Source of the DNA: Laburnicola sp. R22_1
Lineage: Eukaryota; Ascomycota; Dothideomycetes; Pleosporales; Didymosphaeriaceae
NCBI GenBank assembly: GCA_014281115.1
Contig: JACONQ010000002.1
Span: 2,976,001 to 3,040,000, forward strand
Length of the DNA: 64,000 bases
Reading direction: 5' to 3'
The notes beneath the pieces were generated by a model. The model saw nothing but the letters and a program-made list of their open reading frames with translations. It made no database searches and was not told the DNA's origin. A program made the position numbers and the translations under genes. Each line of letters starts with the position of its first letter. Within the stretch, counting starts at the first letter, position 1. This document shows, in pieces, positions 35,565-47,728 of the stretch.

Positions 35565-36032
35565 CGCTACCTTGCCTTAATTAAACTGCCCTTATTTGTT
35601 AAATTGGTAGTTAGCAGCCTTCTTTGCAATATACTATATGGCAGTGTCCCTTACAAATTTCTAGTTAGTACAATAGGTTCCTAACACCTTTCTATCCTAA
35701 GCAGCCTAAGTAAGGGCCTCTTAAAGCTATAAAACGCAATTCCAACTCTTATATTCTGCAGACCCTGCACGTATAGGAGTTCTGGCAAAAGTATTCATAA
35801 GTTAAGCTATATCTGCAACCTCAGCGATTACAACCCTAACTAGAATACTAAAAGTTAGTTGTAGAGACATTTCGCAATTCTTGTACCTCTAGATATTCTA
35901 GGGCGTTCTAGTAATACTTTGCATAGACTCTTTCGCATAGTAGCGTCTTCTATTCGCACTATTTCCTTTGCTCTTTGGGCCAATAATAAAGGCCCAGTGA
36001 TACCTATTAGGCTTTAGTTGTGTCCTAGCCAT
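35565..36032 (-). pseudogene. RIP-decayed DUF6914-like gene
   Basis: The minus strand from ATG at 36032 reads MARTQLKPNRYHWAFIIGPK, SKGNSANRRRYYAKESMQS, a stop, KNCEMSLQLTFSILVRVVIA, VADIA, LMNTFARTPIRAGSAEYKS WNCV, then decayed VLGTYCTN and KFVRDTAI. NRYHWALIVGPK...RYHAKE...VRV.IGKV...PIRQG...WNCVSW...DTA is the pattern of a common ascomycete family (DUF6914, function unknown). At least seven stop codons, all TAG/TAA/TGA forms that RIP can make, interrupt the roughly 155 residues. It is clearly non-functional. Confidence 0.6.
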
Positions 36033-38148
36033 TGTTGAAGGATACCTACATATCTTCTCCACCAGGCATCTTCAAAGCTCCGCTACGAGGTAAAGAGCGA
36101 CGTACAATCGATCCTTATCAGATAGCATTCTTAGACTAGCCAGCCTTTCCTTTAACATTTCCTCTAAATTAACTTCTGTTGTACTCAATATATAGAGATT
36201 CTGGGGCCTCACTACATCATAGACGCGCCCTTTTTCATGCGTGTTTGAGTTAGCGCTGGGATACCAACGCCCGTTATTGGTGTTGAGTAGCCAGCCTTAG
36301 CCGCTAAAATCGCATGATTAGCATGATAACATCTTACACTCAAAGCGCGCGGTCCGCTCCAACGTACTCTAATAATACTAGATTTACCAACTCTTACAGT
36401 GGCTTACAGTGGCTTAAGCTTGTGTTTAATCCTTAAACTAAACAATAGGCTAATACAAAATTACAAATGCTTGGATGGGATGGCTTCAGAACGCACGAGG
36501 CACTTGAAATCTTGGAGTTTGGTTTTGAAAACAACATCATCCTTTGCTATATGCCCTCTCACACCTCCTATAAGGCACAGCCCTGTAATATTGGAGTCTT
36601 TAGGCCCTTAAAGAGTGCCTATTATAAACAGGCGAACGTATAGAGCGAAAGAGACGTTAACAGAGTCAGAAAGCAGTACGTCACTTATTTGTACAGCCCT
36701 GCGAGGGAAAGATGGCTTATCAAGAGGAATATCTTCGCAGCATGGAGAGATAAACCCATACATCTTCGGGAGGAAGGACGGCATCAGTTCGTCAATGTAA
36801 TTATCAAATTCAGAAGAAAGGGTGAGTCTCTTATTATAGGTTAGCCAGTCCGGCAAGCCGCGTTGCGGACTCTAGATGTCGGAAGGAACGCAGCGAAGAT
36901 GCACAAAGAACCTTGGAAAGTGCCGTCGTGGAGGTTCTCGTGAAGAACCTTCTCGATAACGTATTAGTTTCCTATAACCAAGTCGCATCAGGTTGTAAAG
37001 ATAATAGTTCATCGTCGTGAATGAACATGTGGTAATACTAACAATTGGAATCTCTCTCGCAAGACTCAAGTTGACGAACAAACGGGCATCATCCTCGATC
37101 CATGCATGGACGCAAGGCCCGTGCCGCGCGACAGGCCAAGCCACACTCACCGGCTATCGGCAAGCCGACCTCACCTCACGTTGCACCAACTCCACCACAC
37201 CATTCTCGCAGACATGCATGGATGTCCCAGGGACCCGAGAACTACCACAAACCCCCGTCGAAGCTCACGTAGAGCAGCAGCGTTGACTCTAGGCGTGTGT
37301 GCATGCCCACCTGTCCATAGCAACACATGTAGATGCAGTATCAAACGCTTTCAAAGCCGCTGATACAGTAGACAGCCAACAACAATCGCAATTCCCCCCA
37401 AGCCCAAGCCCAAGCCCAAGCCCAAGCCCAAGCCCAAGCCCCGCACACGCGTTCTCGCAGCCCGCAACCGTAACGTGGCTCATGTGCGTCCTCGCACTCG
37501 TCGCCCTGCCCTAGCTCTCCCCTCCCTCGCAAAGCCGCAAAAGCCGCGCCATCTCCGCACGCGTCTCGTCACCCAAGCCCTCTTGCACCCTCTCTCGCCT
37601 TCAACTAAAACCACCACGACACGCAGGCCAGCAAATAGCCACACTTAAAAGCTCGAGCCTTTCCCCCAGCAGCCAGCTGAGGTTTAAATTTTTGAACGAA
37701 CAACGGTCCCCGACACACGCAGGTCCACAAGCCGCGCCTCCCGTCCGTCAACTCACCCCCCGCCGTCCGTCGACTCGTCGTCGGCCGCCCGCTCCTCGGC
37801 GCTTATTAGCATACAGTAGTCGACCCGACCGACCGACCCCTTACTTACCCGTTGCGCAGTCACTCCACTCCACTCCTTTTTTCCTCCTCTTCAGCCCCAG
37901 CCCAGCCAGCCTGCCTCTTTTCCCTCGCACACAGCTGCAGCACAGCTGCACACCAGCCTCGCTCGCGCTTCCTTCCTCCTCAGCCCCAACCTAACCTCGG
38001 ATTCGGATACCGCCGCCCCCGTCCCCGCCCACCCGCACGCTCGTAACGCACCCGCCACGTTCGCGCACTCAATCTCAACCTCACATCACCCCAACCGCGA
38101 CCTCGACGTCGACCACCGATAGTCATACATAACAACGTCCCATCAAAA
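36033..38148. other. Mostly non-coding; (CCCAAG)n tract and long C/T-rich leader
   Basis: 36608-37030 on the minus strand has two coding-looking but unjoined frames (LTLSSEFDNYIDELMPSFLP and CSFTTMNYYLYNLMRLGY) separated by a stop. I do not recognise them. About seven CCCAAG units lie at 37397-37441. 37500-38148 is strongly C-rich on the plus strand, as expected for the leader of the CYSTM gene that follows. Confidence 0.4.
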
Positions 38149-38691
38149 ATGTCGGGACAAGATTACTACGGCGGCGGACCCCCGCCTCAGGGCTACGGGC
38201 CGCCTCCGCCGCAGGGCTATGGCCAGTATCCGCCGCCTCAGCAGCAGGTGCGTTGATAACCCTCTTTTCTTTCTCGTCCCCTGCGCGGCGCGCTGCAAAT
38301 CCCGCCCTTCCATGCGAGACAAAGCCCCGCGCTGGCGAGGATACTGCACGGCACGCTCCGCGATGCGATGCGATTCCCGACGCGATGGCTACGTACTTAC
38401 TAACACCCCGGAACAGATGTACTACCAACAAGCGCCGCCGCCGCCCCCGCAGGAAGAAAAGAAAGACCGGGGCTGCTTGTATACCTGGTGAGTTTTGTCG
38501 CCTTGCCCTTCGCTCTCTCCCTTTCCCTTCCTCCCCCTGCTAGCCTGTCTTGCCCGTTTCTCTTCAACACGGATAAACGAGAAGAGAAGCTAATCCTAGG
38601 AACCCCGATTAGTCTAGCGACGTTGTGCTGCTGCTGGGTGTGCGGGGAGACGTGCGAGTGTTGCTTGGAGTGTTTGACTTGTTGTTGTTAG
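38149..38691 (+). CDS. CYSTM (cysteine-rich transmembrane module) mini-protein
   Basis: Exons 38149-38247, 38417-38487 and 38613-38691; introns 169 bp (GTGCGT...ACAG) and 125 bp (GTGAGT...TTAG). The protein has 82 residues. The N-terminal two thirds are Gly/Pro/Gln/Tyr-rich (MSGQDYYGGGPPPQGYGPPP, then MYYQQAPPPPP). A charged EEKKDRG precedes the module CLYTCLATLCCCWVCGETCE and CCLECLTCCC, with 14 cysteines in 30 residues, at the extreme C-terminus. CYSTM proteins are tail-anchored plasma membrane proteins linked to stress and metal tolerance in eukaryotes; the biochemical role is unsettled. The acceptor at 38612 was chosen because it alone keeps the CLATLCCC frame. A large WW-domain gene converges from the other strand 620 bp away. 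That gap (38692-39313) holds nothing I can support. Confidence 0.85.
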
Positions 38692-39313
38692 TGCGCCGAT
38701 GGGGGCATGCTGGTGCAAGGAAAGGAGCGCGTGCGTTGGACCGCCGAGTAGGGCAGCCAGGCAGCATGGATGCAAGGAAGGTTGGTTGGGACGCAGACGC
38801 AGACGCTTACGCTTGACTTGCTCCCTCACTGTGTGTGTGTGCGGAAAGCAACCTGCGTTCCCTCAGCCTGACCAGGACAGACGAGCTGATCAAGATTGCG
38901 ATTGCGATATTTCAACCCTCACCTCAACATGGTTGGTTGGTGCCGTTAGGCCGAAGGAATGACGGTGTTTCATACATTTCCGCACAGGTTTTTTTTTCTT
39001 ATATCGGATATGTTCACAATCAAGTCGGTTTTCTTTCCTATGACCTGCAGATGAGATGCGCATTGAGTAAGCCACAGTTTGGATGGAGCCCAGTGATTCG
39101 TGATTATGTATGGTTTATTGGAAACCTCGCCGCAAAGCAAGCAAGCGGCCGAGCGAGTGAGCTTCCACGGTAATTGATTGCTGCACTTCTCACGCATGCA
39201 TACCACCCGTGGACGCTATGCTACCTACCAATTGCAAAACCGCATCCATCCATCCATCAGCCGTGAAACAAAGAAGAAGCGTAGAAAACCCCTTCACAGG
39301 AGTGCGGCTACTC

Positions 39314-40594
39314 TCAGTCATCATACGCCTCCTCAAGCTCCTCCTCATACTCCTCCTGCGCTTCAATGAGCTCCTGCCGCTTCTCCTCGAGCGACTCGCG
39401 GTCGCTGCTAGAAATCGAGTCGCCGTCCGCATCATGCGTAGGCACGGGCGGCGGCTCCTCGAAGGCGGGATGATTATCGTAGCCGGTAGGGGCGGGCGCT
39501 CCGTAGGGCGCCGCTGCCATGGGGGCGGCGGCGGGGGCCTTGTGCTCGTCGTCGGAGGAGTCATCCGCTGCTCTCGGTGTTAGTCCAGACGCCTGGCGGT
39601 TGTTTGCAAGGGGGCGGGCTTGTGCGATAGACACGGTACGTACCTAGCTGGTGGCCGATGAAGGCACCGGCGGCCAGACCACCTACACCGGCCGCGGCCA
39701 ACATGGCGGTGGAGTGGCCCTTGTCTTTCTTCTTCAGCTCGCCTTGGGGGTTGTAGGGCGCGTTGTGGCCGTAGCCTTGGGCCGTGTGGGACGTGCCGAA
39801 GAGGCCGCGCTCGTCGTGGCCCGTTGGTTGGGCGTACGGAGCACCGGGACCACCGCCGCTGGGCGGAGGAGCGTACGGTCCTGGTACGTGGGCGGGGAGC
39901 TCCCATTGAGTGCGGCCGGTGGCTTGTTCTACGTAGTACCAGCGCTGGCTGCTCTGGTCGAACTGCGCAGTCCAGCCTGGGGGCATGGGTGGAGGCGCTC
40001 CGTACTATATTTGGTTAGCTGGTGCTGTTGTGCACGTTGGCGTATCGATCGCTCAAGTCGATCCGCCCAGGAGAGAAACGGAGTTGATTCAGTGCGGAAT
40101 GATTTCACGTACAGGCGCAGGAGGCCCTTGAGGTGCGGGTGCGCCGTAGCCTCCAGGACCAGGTGCGGGTGCGCCGTAGCCTCCAGGACCAGGTGAAGGT
40201 GCGCCGTAGCCTCCAGGACCAGGTGAAGGTGAGCCATAGCCTGGCTGACCATAAGGCTGTTGTTGCGGATAGCCTGGCTGGCCATAAGGCTGTTGTTGCG
40301 GATAGCCCGGCGGTTGTTGGTCTTGTTGCGGGGGATAGCCGCCCTGCGGAGGGTATCCCTGCTGCGGATAGCCTTGCGGGGGGTATTGCTGGTGTTGCTG
40401 AGGCGGATATCCACCCTGGGAGGGGTCGAATGCTCGCTCGCCATGCCCAGCGCCGCCGGGTGCTTCGCTATGCGAGTCTAAACCAAGCGATGAGCAAAAG
40501 CACAGCAAAGACAGCAGCAAGTCATACCTGAGGGCTTCTTGTCCTTGTCGTCGTCGTCCATCAACTCCTTCATCTTCTTCTTGAGGAAATCCAT
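39314..40594 (-). CDS. WW-domain protein with Gly/Pro/Tyr/Gln repeats
   Basis: Four exons on the minus strand: 40594-40528, 40477-40113, 40004-39644 and 39567-39314; introns 50, 108 and 76 bp, all GT-AG. The joined frame gives 348 residues. It starts [20 protein letters not shown], then a long low-complexity region of [14 protein letters not shown] and PGPGGYGAP repeats. Near the middle is one WW domain (residues about 152-181): [20 protein letters not shown] and GRTQWELP, with Trp155, the Tyr-Tyr pair and Trp178. WW domains bind proline-rich ligands. After it comes a glycine/alanine-rich patch ([16 protein letters not shown]), typical of the glycine-zipper part of such fungal proteins, and an acidic C-terminal coil ([20 protein letters not shown]). 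No catalytic domain is seen. It is a likely adaptor; the partner is unknown. Confidence 0.88.
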
Positions 40595-42216
40595 GGCGGG
40601 AGTAGCGTTGAGGTGAAGTGAAGCAGCAAAGTCAGGCAAGAGCAGCAAGTTCGACACGCCGTGGGCAAAGGAGAGTGAGGGGTATTTAAATTAGTGGACT
40701 ACGCCCAATCATCGGCGCGGGCCGCTGTTCAACCACCTGGCCCACCACTTGCAAACGGTGCTGACAAGCAGGGGCGTGGCAGGGCGGCTATGGAGAAAAG
40801 TGGGGAATGGAGGGGCTGATGAAGCTTCTGGCGATTGGAACAGCTTCAAGGAGGATGCAACATCGAGTTAGTGATGCTTGGCCTGGGACCTGGGTACGGC
40901 TGCGGCGTGCCTGTGTACTCTGTCAGTATTGATAGACGTATCAAACAACCTGAGGACGTCTTCCGTGGGAGCAATTGGGGCATGAGAGGGTTCCGCTATT
41001 GGTACTAGGCTTCCGGGGGCATGGAGGGTTTACTTTGCACTGGGTGATAAGGTAAGGCATAGTAACGGCGGGTCAAGTGAGTACTACAGCATAAAGGTGA
41101 AGGTGGCTCAGACGTGGCTAAGGCATCCGATGTCTCGGCGCGCATCAAGCTGCCTGCTTCTGGCTAACCAACGGCAGCGATAGCGGGCGGACGGACTCGG
41201 CTACACTGATATGCAGCGCCGCAAGCGATTCACCCTCACGCGATGCGTAGAAGCCTGCAAGGTGGAAGCGGCCCAGGCTGCGAGGGCTCTGGCAACTACT
41301 TGGCAGTGAATGTCCAGAAGAACGTTACCTGAGTACATGCAACGGGCCCGGGCGGTCAGGGTCGGGTGGGAGGCCCACACGTGACACAACGCAAGCTGGA
41401 GCTGCCCGGTGGAGGACGTTCGTTACTCGCGAGAGCCAGAACGAGCGCTGGGGGGAAAGGCACATGGACCGACGAAAACAGCGAGACAGGTGGATGATAT
41501 GGCCTGGAGCTGTGCGTGCGCGCGTGAGAGAGGAAAAGCGAATTAGTAAGAAAAGAGACAGCAACCAGGTGAGCGGATGCGGCAAGTGCAAGTCTCGGCC
41601 CTCCCCCACAATGGCCTCGGCCGCCATCGGCGCTAAGCTTGTGGCCGTGACGTCACGCACGATCGAGGCCCTTTTCGCAGCGCGGCACGCATGGGTTTGC
41701 TATCTACCTTTGTTATTATTGACGTGGACAGCAGTGGGTGACTGACGAAGCGTTGCGAGTGTTGTTGGCTAGCTCCGGCACCGGCCACAGTAGCGAAAGG
41801 GATGCCCGCGGTAGCTGAGATGGAAGCACGACGCGCCCTCTCCCCCTTGGCTGCATGTCGTGCTTGTTATTATTGGCATGAGTATCCACCGCCGCGGTGA
41901 AGCAAGACACGCCTGGTCTCCCCATCGCGCCTTCTGCGCTCGATCGATCGGCTAGTTCGCCGTCTAGCGCAGCCTTCACGTCGTCGTTGGTGGCGTGGCG
42001 TCTGCCCGCATACCTACTCAGTACAAAGTACTACCAGGCTACTCGGCGGCCAGGTAGGTAGCCAGGTTGCCAGGTGCCAGGGAGCCTCGTAGCCTCCGGC
42101 CTCGTAGCCTCCACATGAACCCCCCGGCGCATTTCGAACCCACCGTCTACCGGCGCGAGCCCTTCTGAGGCTTCCTTGGCCGCCCCCGAACACCCGCTGG
42201 CGCCGAGGCCTTCTTG
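40595..42216. promoter_or_regulatory. Long intergenic region with a CRE site before the histidine kinase
   Basis: 1.6 kb between divergently transcribed genes with no supported exon. TGACGTCA (41648-41655) is a perfect CRE inside GTGACGTCAC, 560 bp upstream of the kinase ATG. CCAGGTAGGTAGCCAGGTTG and GCCTCGTAGCCTCC repeats occur at 42050-42115. A T/A-rich TATTTAAATTAG at 40683-40694 may serve the WW gene. Confidence 0.4.
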
Positions 42217-45200
42217 ATGAACCCGCCGCCAGAGTCCATCTTCACCGGAAGCGCAGCACCTCCCGACACGGCACATCCAGAGACCAGACGATTGAGCACC
42301 CCCGAGTACCGCGACGCCCTCGCCCTAGGAGCCGAGGCCGCGAACCCTCCCACACCGCGCGAGACGCCGTCGCCAGCCGCCGCCGCCCCTCCCTCGCCGC
42401 GTGAGCATCCATGGACACAGCTCCCGTCGGTTGACCGCAGCGAGACTTGTTCGTCTCCGCTCTCAGCAGCAAAGAGTTGCAGCGCTTTCGTGCCCAGGGA
42501 CCGGATAAAGACACCGCCTGCCGTTGGCGGAAAGAAGCGCGCACAGACGCGCCGGGACGCTCCTACCCATGTCGACGGACCCTCGAGTGAACCGCTGCTG
42601 AAGCGCCGACGCGTGAGCCCATCGCCACGCTCGCTCGACCACCTCACCTTCGCCCGGTCCGCACAGCTCCAGCACCGCGCGCAGCCGCCCTCGCCGCTCT
42701 TCTTCTCGCATTCGCGCCGCGCCCGACCCCAATTGCCTGCGCGCTTTTCGAGCTCCGAGGCCGCTGCCAGGATGCTCAGCAAGACACGAGAAGATGGTGG
42801 CTTCAAGACGGTGACGCTGGCCCGAGGCACCTTCTCGGGCCTGAGTCCGCCGGGGCCAACAAGCGCGGCAGGCGGGCGAAGCTCGGAGCGGTCGAGTTTG
42901 CCACGAACAGCCTCGCCAGAGGCGAGAGATCGGAATGATCCGCTGCGATTATTAGGGTCGGTTGGTATTGTCGAGCTGCTTGAACAGGACACGCGGCCAA
43001 CATTCATCGTGGACGTGGGAGATGTCGCACATCATGCGTCCGATTCGTTGAGTCTGCAAATACTCTTCGCAAATAATGCGTTGCGATCGAGCCCCACAAT
43101 GTGGGAATTGGTTGCAGGAAAATATCCCCATCTCTCCGGGGACGATCCTACTGCGCATGCTTCAAGTCAGTTCAGAGGATGGTTGCTCAGCACAGTCACG
43201 CAAGGCGAGACTCTGGATGTGAATCCCCCGCCTGTCGAGTACGGGGGAATAGTATGGTCTTGTTATACGTTGCGTAGGCGTCTGCGTGTGGTATCTGGTG
43301 CCGAAGCGCCCCCTGCTGCGTCTAGTATACTCTCTACGAGTGCCTCCATCGATCTTGCCGTTTCCTCGGCGTCCCTGCATCCTATCTCTACCACAGGGGG
43401 CATGGAAGTCTCGCCAGTTCCAGCACACGAACCGCAAGATTACTTTGGCAGCACCGCGTCTGCACACACCATCCCCGGAGAATCACAGCAACAGCCAGCA
43501 CCTGAGCCTGTGATACCTGCGCATCACGTCGATAACCACCCCTCCAATGTTCATACTCAAAGACCGGACCAGATGGAACTCCCGTCTTTTGATGAACATC
43601 CTTCGTTTACCAATGAGTGTGTGCTTCGTGCCCATGCTGCAGGCGTTGTTGACGCTTTTTGCAGAGCTCCCAGCCCGCCTCAAGAACATGATGTCGGTTT
43701 CTTCGACTGGACAAGACTACCCTTGTCCCCTTCCTTACCCAGACATATTCAATTCGCCCGTGCAATTGATTGGGCTTCGACTCCCTTGGGTCCCATAGAA
43801 TTCTGGTCGAACGATCTGAGGGCCATGTGCAATCTTATAATGTGAGTTTAAAATGGACATTCTCTTGTTTGTTGGTCTATTAACATCTCCATCAGGGCAA
43901 GTCCTCATCCTGCAGCTATGTACTGGGGCGAAGAGTTGGTCGCTATCTATAATGAAGCGTACATCGGTGTGTAGAGCAAACTGTCCGCATACGCATACGT
44001 AGCTGATTACTTGCAGGTCTTGCCGGTCAAAAACACCCCTCCCTGATGGGGCAGAGCTATAAAGTTGCTTGGGCAGAAATATGGGATGAAGTAAAAGATG
44101 TCTTCACCAACGCAAGAACAACCGGCCAAGCTACGATGAAGGATGATGATTGCTTGTTTATGAAACGAAACGGGTTTCTCGAAGAAACATATTTCTCGTG
44201 GTCCATCATTCCCATGGTTGGTGAAGACGGCACAGTCATGGGTTTGTACAATCCAGCGTTCGAAAAGGTAACCCTTCGATCATCTTCTCAATCCTGATTA
44301 CTTTCTTGCGCGTAGATGGAGGACTTGATGGAGTCACACTCTCGGTGCCGCGGAGTCTGACGATATATCTGCTAACTACAAATTAGACTAGGCGAAAAGT
44401 TGCCGAACGACGAATGTTGACCCTTCGAGAAGTTGGCGAGCGGACAGCGACTGCTCGGGATATAAAAGGCTTTTGGGGGCAGGTCCTTTTAGCTCTGACG
44501 GAGAATGAATTCGACACACCGTTTGTTCTGCTATATTCCGTATCCGACGATAACGATAGCGATGTCTCATCCTTGCATTCTAATAGTTTGCTGGGAACGA
44601 AGCAGTGCTACCTAGAAGGCTCCCTAGGCGTACCAACAAACCACGCAGCTGCACCTGATCAAATCGACTTGAAAGAAGGCAACGAAGGCTTTGGTCCGGT
44701 GTTCAGGGAGGTCATGAAGACCGACAAGCCCGTCGTGCTTGGTATCGGCTCTGGTGATCTCCCCCCCAAGATGCTAGAAGGACTACAGTGGCGGGGTTTT
44801 GGCGATGCTTGCCGCGACGTAGTAATTTGTCCCATACACCCAACGACTGGGGAGTCGATCCTTGGGTTCCTTGTCTTAGGCGTCAACCCGCGTCGTCCGT
44901 ACGATGACGATTACGACCTATTCATACAATTGCTTAGTCGACAGTTAGCAACCTCCTTGGCGTCGGTAGTCCTATTTGAGGAAGAGATTCGGAGAGGCCA
45001 GAGAGCTGCAAAGCTCGCAGCAGAAGATCGCTTTCACCTTTCCGAGCAACTCGCCGCTCGTACACAAGAAGCTATTGACAGTGAGACCAGATTTACGCGC
45101 ATGGCAGAGTATTCCCCTGCTGGTCTTTTCATTGCAGATCACGCTGGGCGCATAACCTACTGTAACGACACGTGGTATGAGATATCCAGAGTGCCAAAAG

Positions 45201-47188
45201 ATCCCGAGAGGACGAACAATTGGATGGATTACGTTAAAGAGGCAGATCACAATCTAATACAAGAGCACTGGAAGCGACTGGTCGAGAATGCCACAGCAAT
45301 CAATATCGAGTTCAGGTTCAAAGCTTCGTGGGAAGACCGTAACGGAAATAGAGGCGACACATGGGTCCTCTTTTGTGCCTTTCCCGAAAAGTACGAAGAC
45401 GGTATGCTGAAGAGTGTCTTTGGAAGTATTACCAACATCAGTTCCCAGAAATGGGCCGAAGGGTTCCAGAAGCGAAAGATGGAGGAAGCAGTGGAGTTGA
45501 AGCGGCAACAAGAAAACTTTATAGACATTACGTCACATGAGATGCGAAATCCTTTGAGCGCCATTCTTCAATGCGCCGACGAAATATCTACCATCTTGAG
45601 CGACTTCCGGACTTCTGGCGCTCGGGAGATACCTTCCCGACTTCTCACAGATAGTATTGACGCTGCACAAACAATTTCTCTGTGCGCACAGCACCAGAAG
45701 AGAATCGTCGACGACGTCCTTACACTATCAAAGCTCGATAGCGCAATGCTCATGGTAAGGCCCGAGTCCGCATCCACAGGGACCAACTAATCGTTCGTGC
45801 CCAGGTAACACCCGTCGATGCACAACCATTGCAGGTTGTCCAGCGCGCTCTCAAGATGTTTGAAGGAGAGGTACAGACAGCAGGCATCCAGATGGAATTC
45901 GTACTGAGCGACTCCTACAAGGAGCTCGGTGTAGATTGGGTGAAGCTAGATCCATCGCGTGTGCTGCAGGTCAGGTTTCCAGGATTGTCAGTCAGAATGT
46001 TCACTGATTTTTTTTTTGCAACAGGTACTCATCAATCTTACGACGAACGCTATCAAGTTCACCACAACCGAAACAAGCCGCACTATCAAAGTCATACTGT
46101 CAGCCTCTGAACAGCCACCTTCAACCAGCCCATCACCACGTGTTAGCTTTTTCCCATCGCGAGCCAAGCGCGTTAACCATATTTTCGGGCCAGATTGGGG
46201 TGATGGAGAAGAGATTTATTTGGAGTTCGCTGTTCAAGACACTGGTAGAGGCCTCAGCCCTGAAGAGAAGAAGTTGCTCTTCCAACGCTTCTCCCAGGCC
46301 AGTCCACGCACACATGTGCAATACGGAGGCTCAGGGTTGGGGTTGTTCATCTCGCGTGAGCTCACCGAGTTGCAAGGCGGCGAAATCGGTGTGGCGTCTG
46401 AGGCCGGCAAAGGGAGTACCTTTGCCTTCTACGTCAAATGCCGCAAAACTACCGAACCGAAGGACGCGATCGAACTGCCCATTACACTCGGACGAAAACT
46501 TTCCAACGCAAGAGAAGGAACTCGGCCGCAAGCCCCCAAAATTAAGGATTTTGCTACTGTGCCGAAGGACGACGTCGAAACCAAGATCAAGTCGCAAAAA
46601 CTGGACCTCAAAGTTCTGATCGTAGAGGATAACCTGGGTGAATTACGGAATAATCTACTCTCAATCAATTGCTAATAATAATAGTCAACCAAAGGGTGCT
46701 CAGACGCCAACTTGAGAATAACGGCATCACAACCTATGTAGCTAACCACGGGGGAGAGGCTTTGGAGAAGCTCAAACAGTCGTCCTACTGGAAAGGCCAT
46801 GAGCCATGCGCAGTCGACCTCGGAGTTGTCCTCATGGACAAAGAGATGCCAGTCATGGACGGTCTGCAATGCACGAGCCAGATCCGGGAGTTTGAAAGGC
46901 AAGGACTTCTCAACAGCCATGTTCCTATCATCGCGGTCACGGCGAACGCTAGGAGCGAGCAGATCACTACGCTCCTGGCTGCCGGCATGGCAAGTCATAT
47001 TCTACACTACCGAAGTGTATTGGAGCTAACAAATGTAGGACGATGTTGTGTCGAAGCCTTTTCGCATCCTAGATTTGATACCCAAGATCGAAGAACTTTC
47101 TTTGAAATATCCCGAGTCGCTGTCAGCGACTGCACCAAAGATGGCCGTCGTGCGAAGCAGACCTAATACGCCGCCGTATGCAATATGA
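42217..47188 (+). CDS. Hybrid histidine kinase with PAS/GAF sensor and receiver domain
   Basis: Eight exons: 42217-43841, 43896-43966, 44017-44267, 44387-45754, 45805-45969, 46025-46637, 46685-46989 and 47039-47188, 1515 residues. Introns are 47-119 bp, and the last uses a GC donor (GCAAGT at 46990). The first 480 residues are Ser/Pro-rich with KRRRVSPSP. A PAS-like fold follows at about 505-650 (FARAIDWASTPLGPIEFW, MYWGEELVAIYNEAY), a GAF-like region at about 670-870 and a second PAS at 885-1010 (MAEYSPAGLFIADHAGRITY). The kinase has the H box DITSHEMRNPLSAI (His1033), N box INLTTNAIKFT, and G boxes DTGRGLS and GGSGLGLFISRELTEL. The receiver (about 1345-1500) has VEDN, Asp1416 in VLMDKEMPVMDG, and Lys1472 in VSKPF. 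All residues for His-Asp phosphorelay are present. It should pass phosphate to the Ypd1-type carrier in stress signalling. No membrane helices are seen, so it is probably cytosolic. Confidence 0.93.
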
Positions 47189-47728
47189 TATTATTGTCGC
47201 TCTTAGACAGAAGAACACGCATGGGAATAGACGTTGCGCATCATGAGGGTTTAGACGGCGTTTGAACAGGCTGCAGCACTTCTTTTGGCGTTCATGGCAA
47301 GAATATGTTGTTGGTACCTGGTGGCGTTTTGCATAATATTCATTTAGCGAGGAAAGGCGTTCCCGTGGGGTAAACAAAAAGGGACTGGGAAACAGGGAAT
47401 AGGAACATGCTTGGTCTGGTTGCATACCCCTTTGTATCAGATAATTCGTGGTGTTGGAGGGCATTGTTAGGACCGGAGATTTGTCTTTGAACGGGGAGGT
47501 TGCATGGCATGGTACTACTATACACACACACGTACACGGTTAATCTTAATAATATTGGCAAGACGATCAGGCTTTGATTGAGTGCATCTAAACACATTTG
47601 CTTCTTGCTCCCAAATATCGAAATCGCGGGGGAAAGATTTTCCGAAGCTTGGCTCTTCGCCGGGCCGTTACTGCCCTTTGTTACTTTTTACTTGCGCGAA
47701 ACCCGATAACAGGGAGCTATAATTCAGA
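47189..47728. other. Intergenic, no supported gene
   Basis: 540 bp between two same-strand genes. Only short frames; nothing else recognised. Confidence 0.4.

Noticed and set aside
39651..40531. Plus-strand frames opposite the WW-domain gene (including [10 protein letters not shown] repeats)
   Set aside because: Antisense shadows of the repetitive [14 protein letters not shown] coding region. The minus-strand splice model explains the sequence.
42147..43007. 286-codon minus-strand frame over the kinase N-terminus
   Set aside because: It opens because the opposite strand is G+C-rich coding. It has no domain, and the plus strand belongs to an eight-exon gene with conserved domains.
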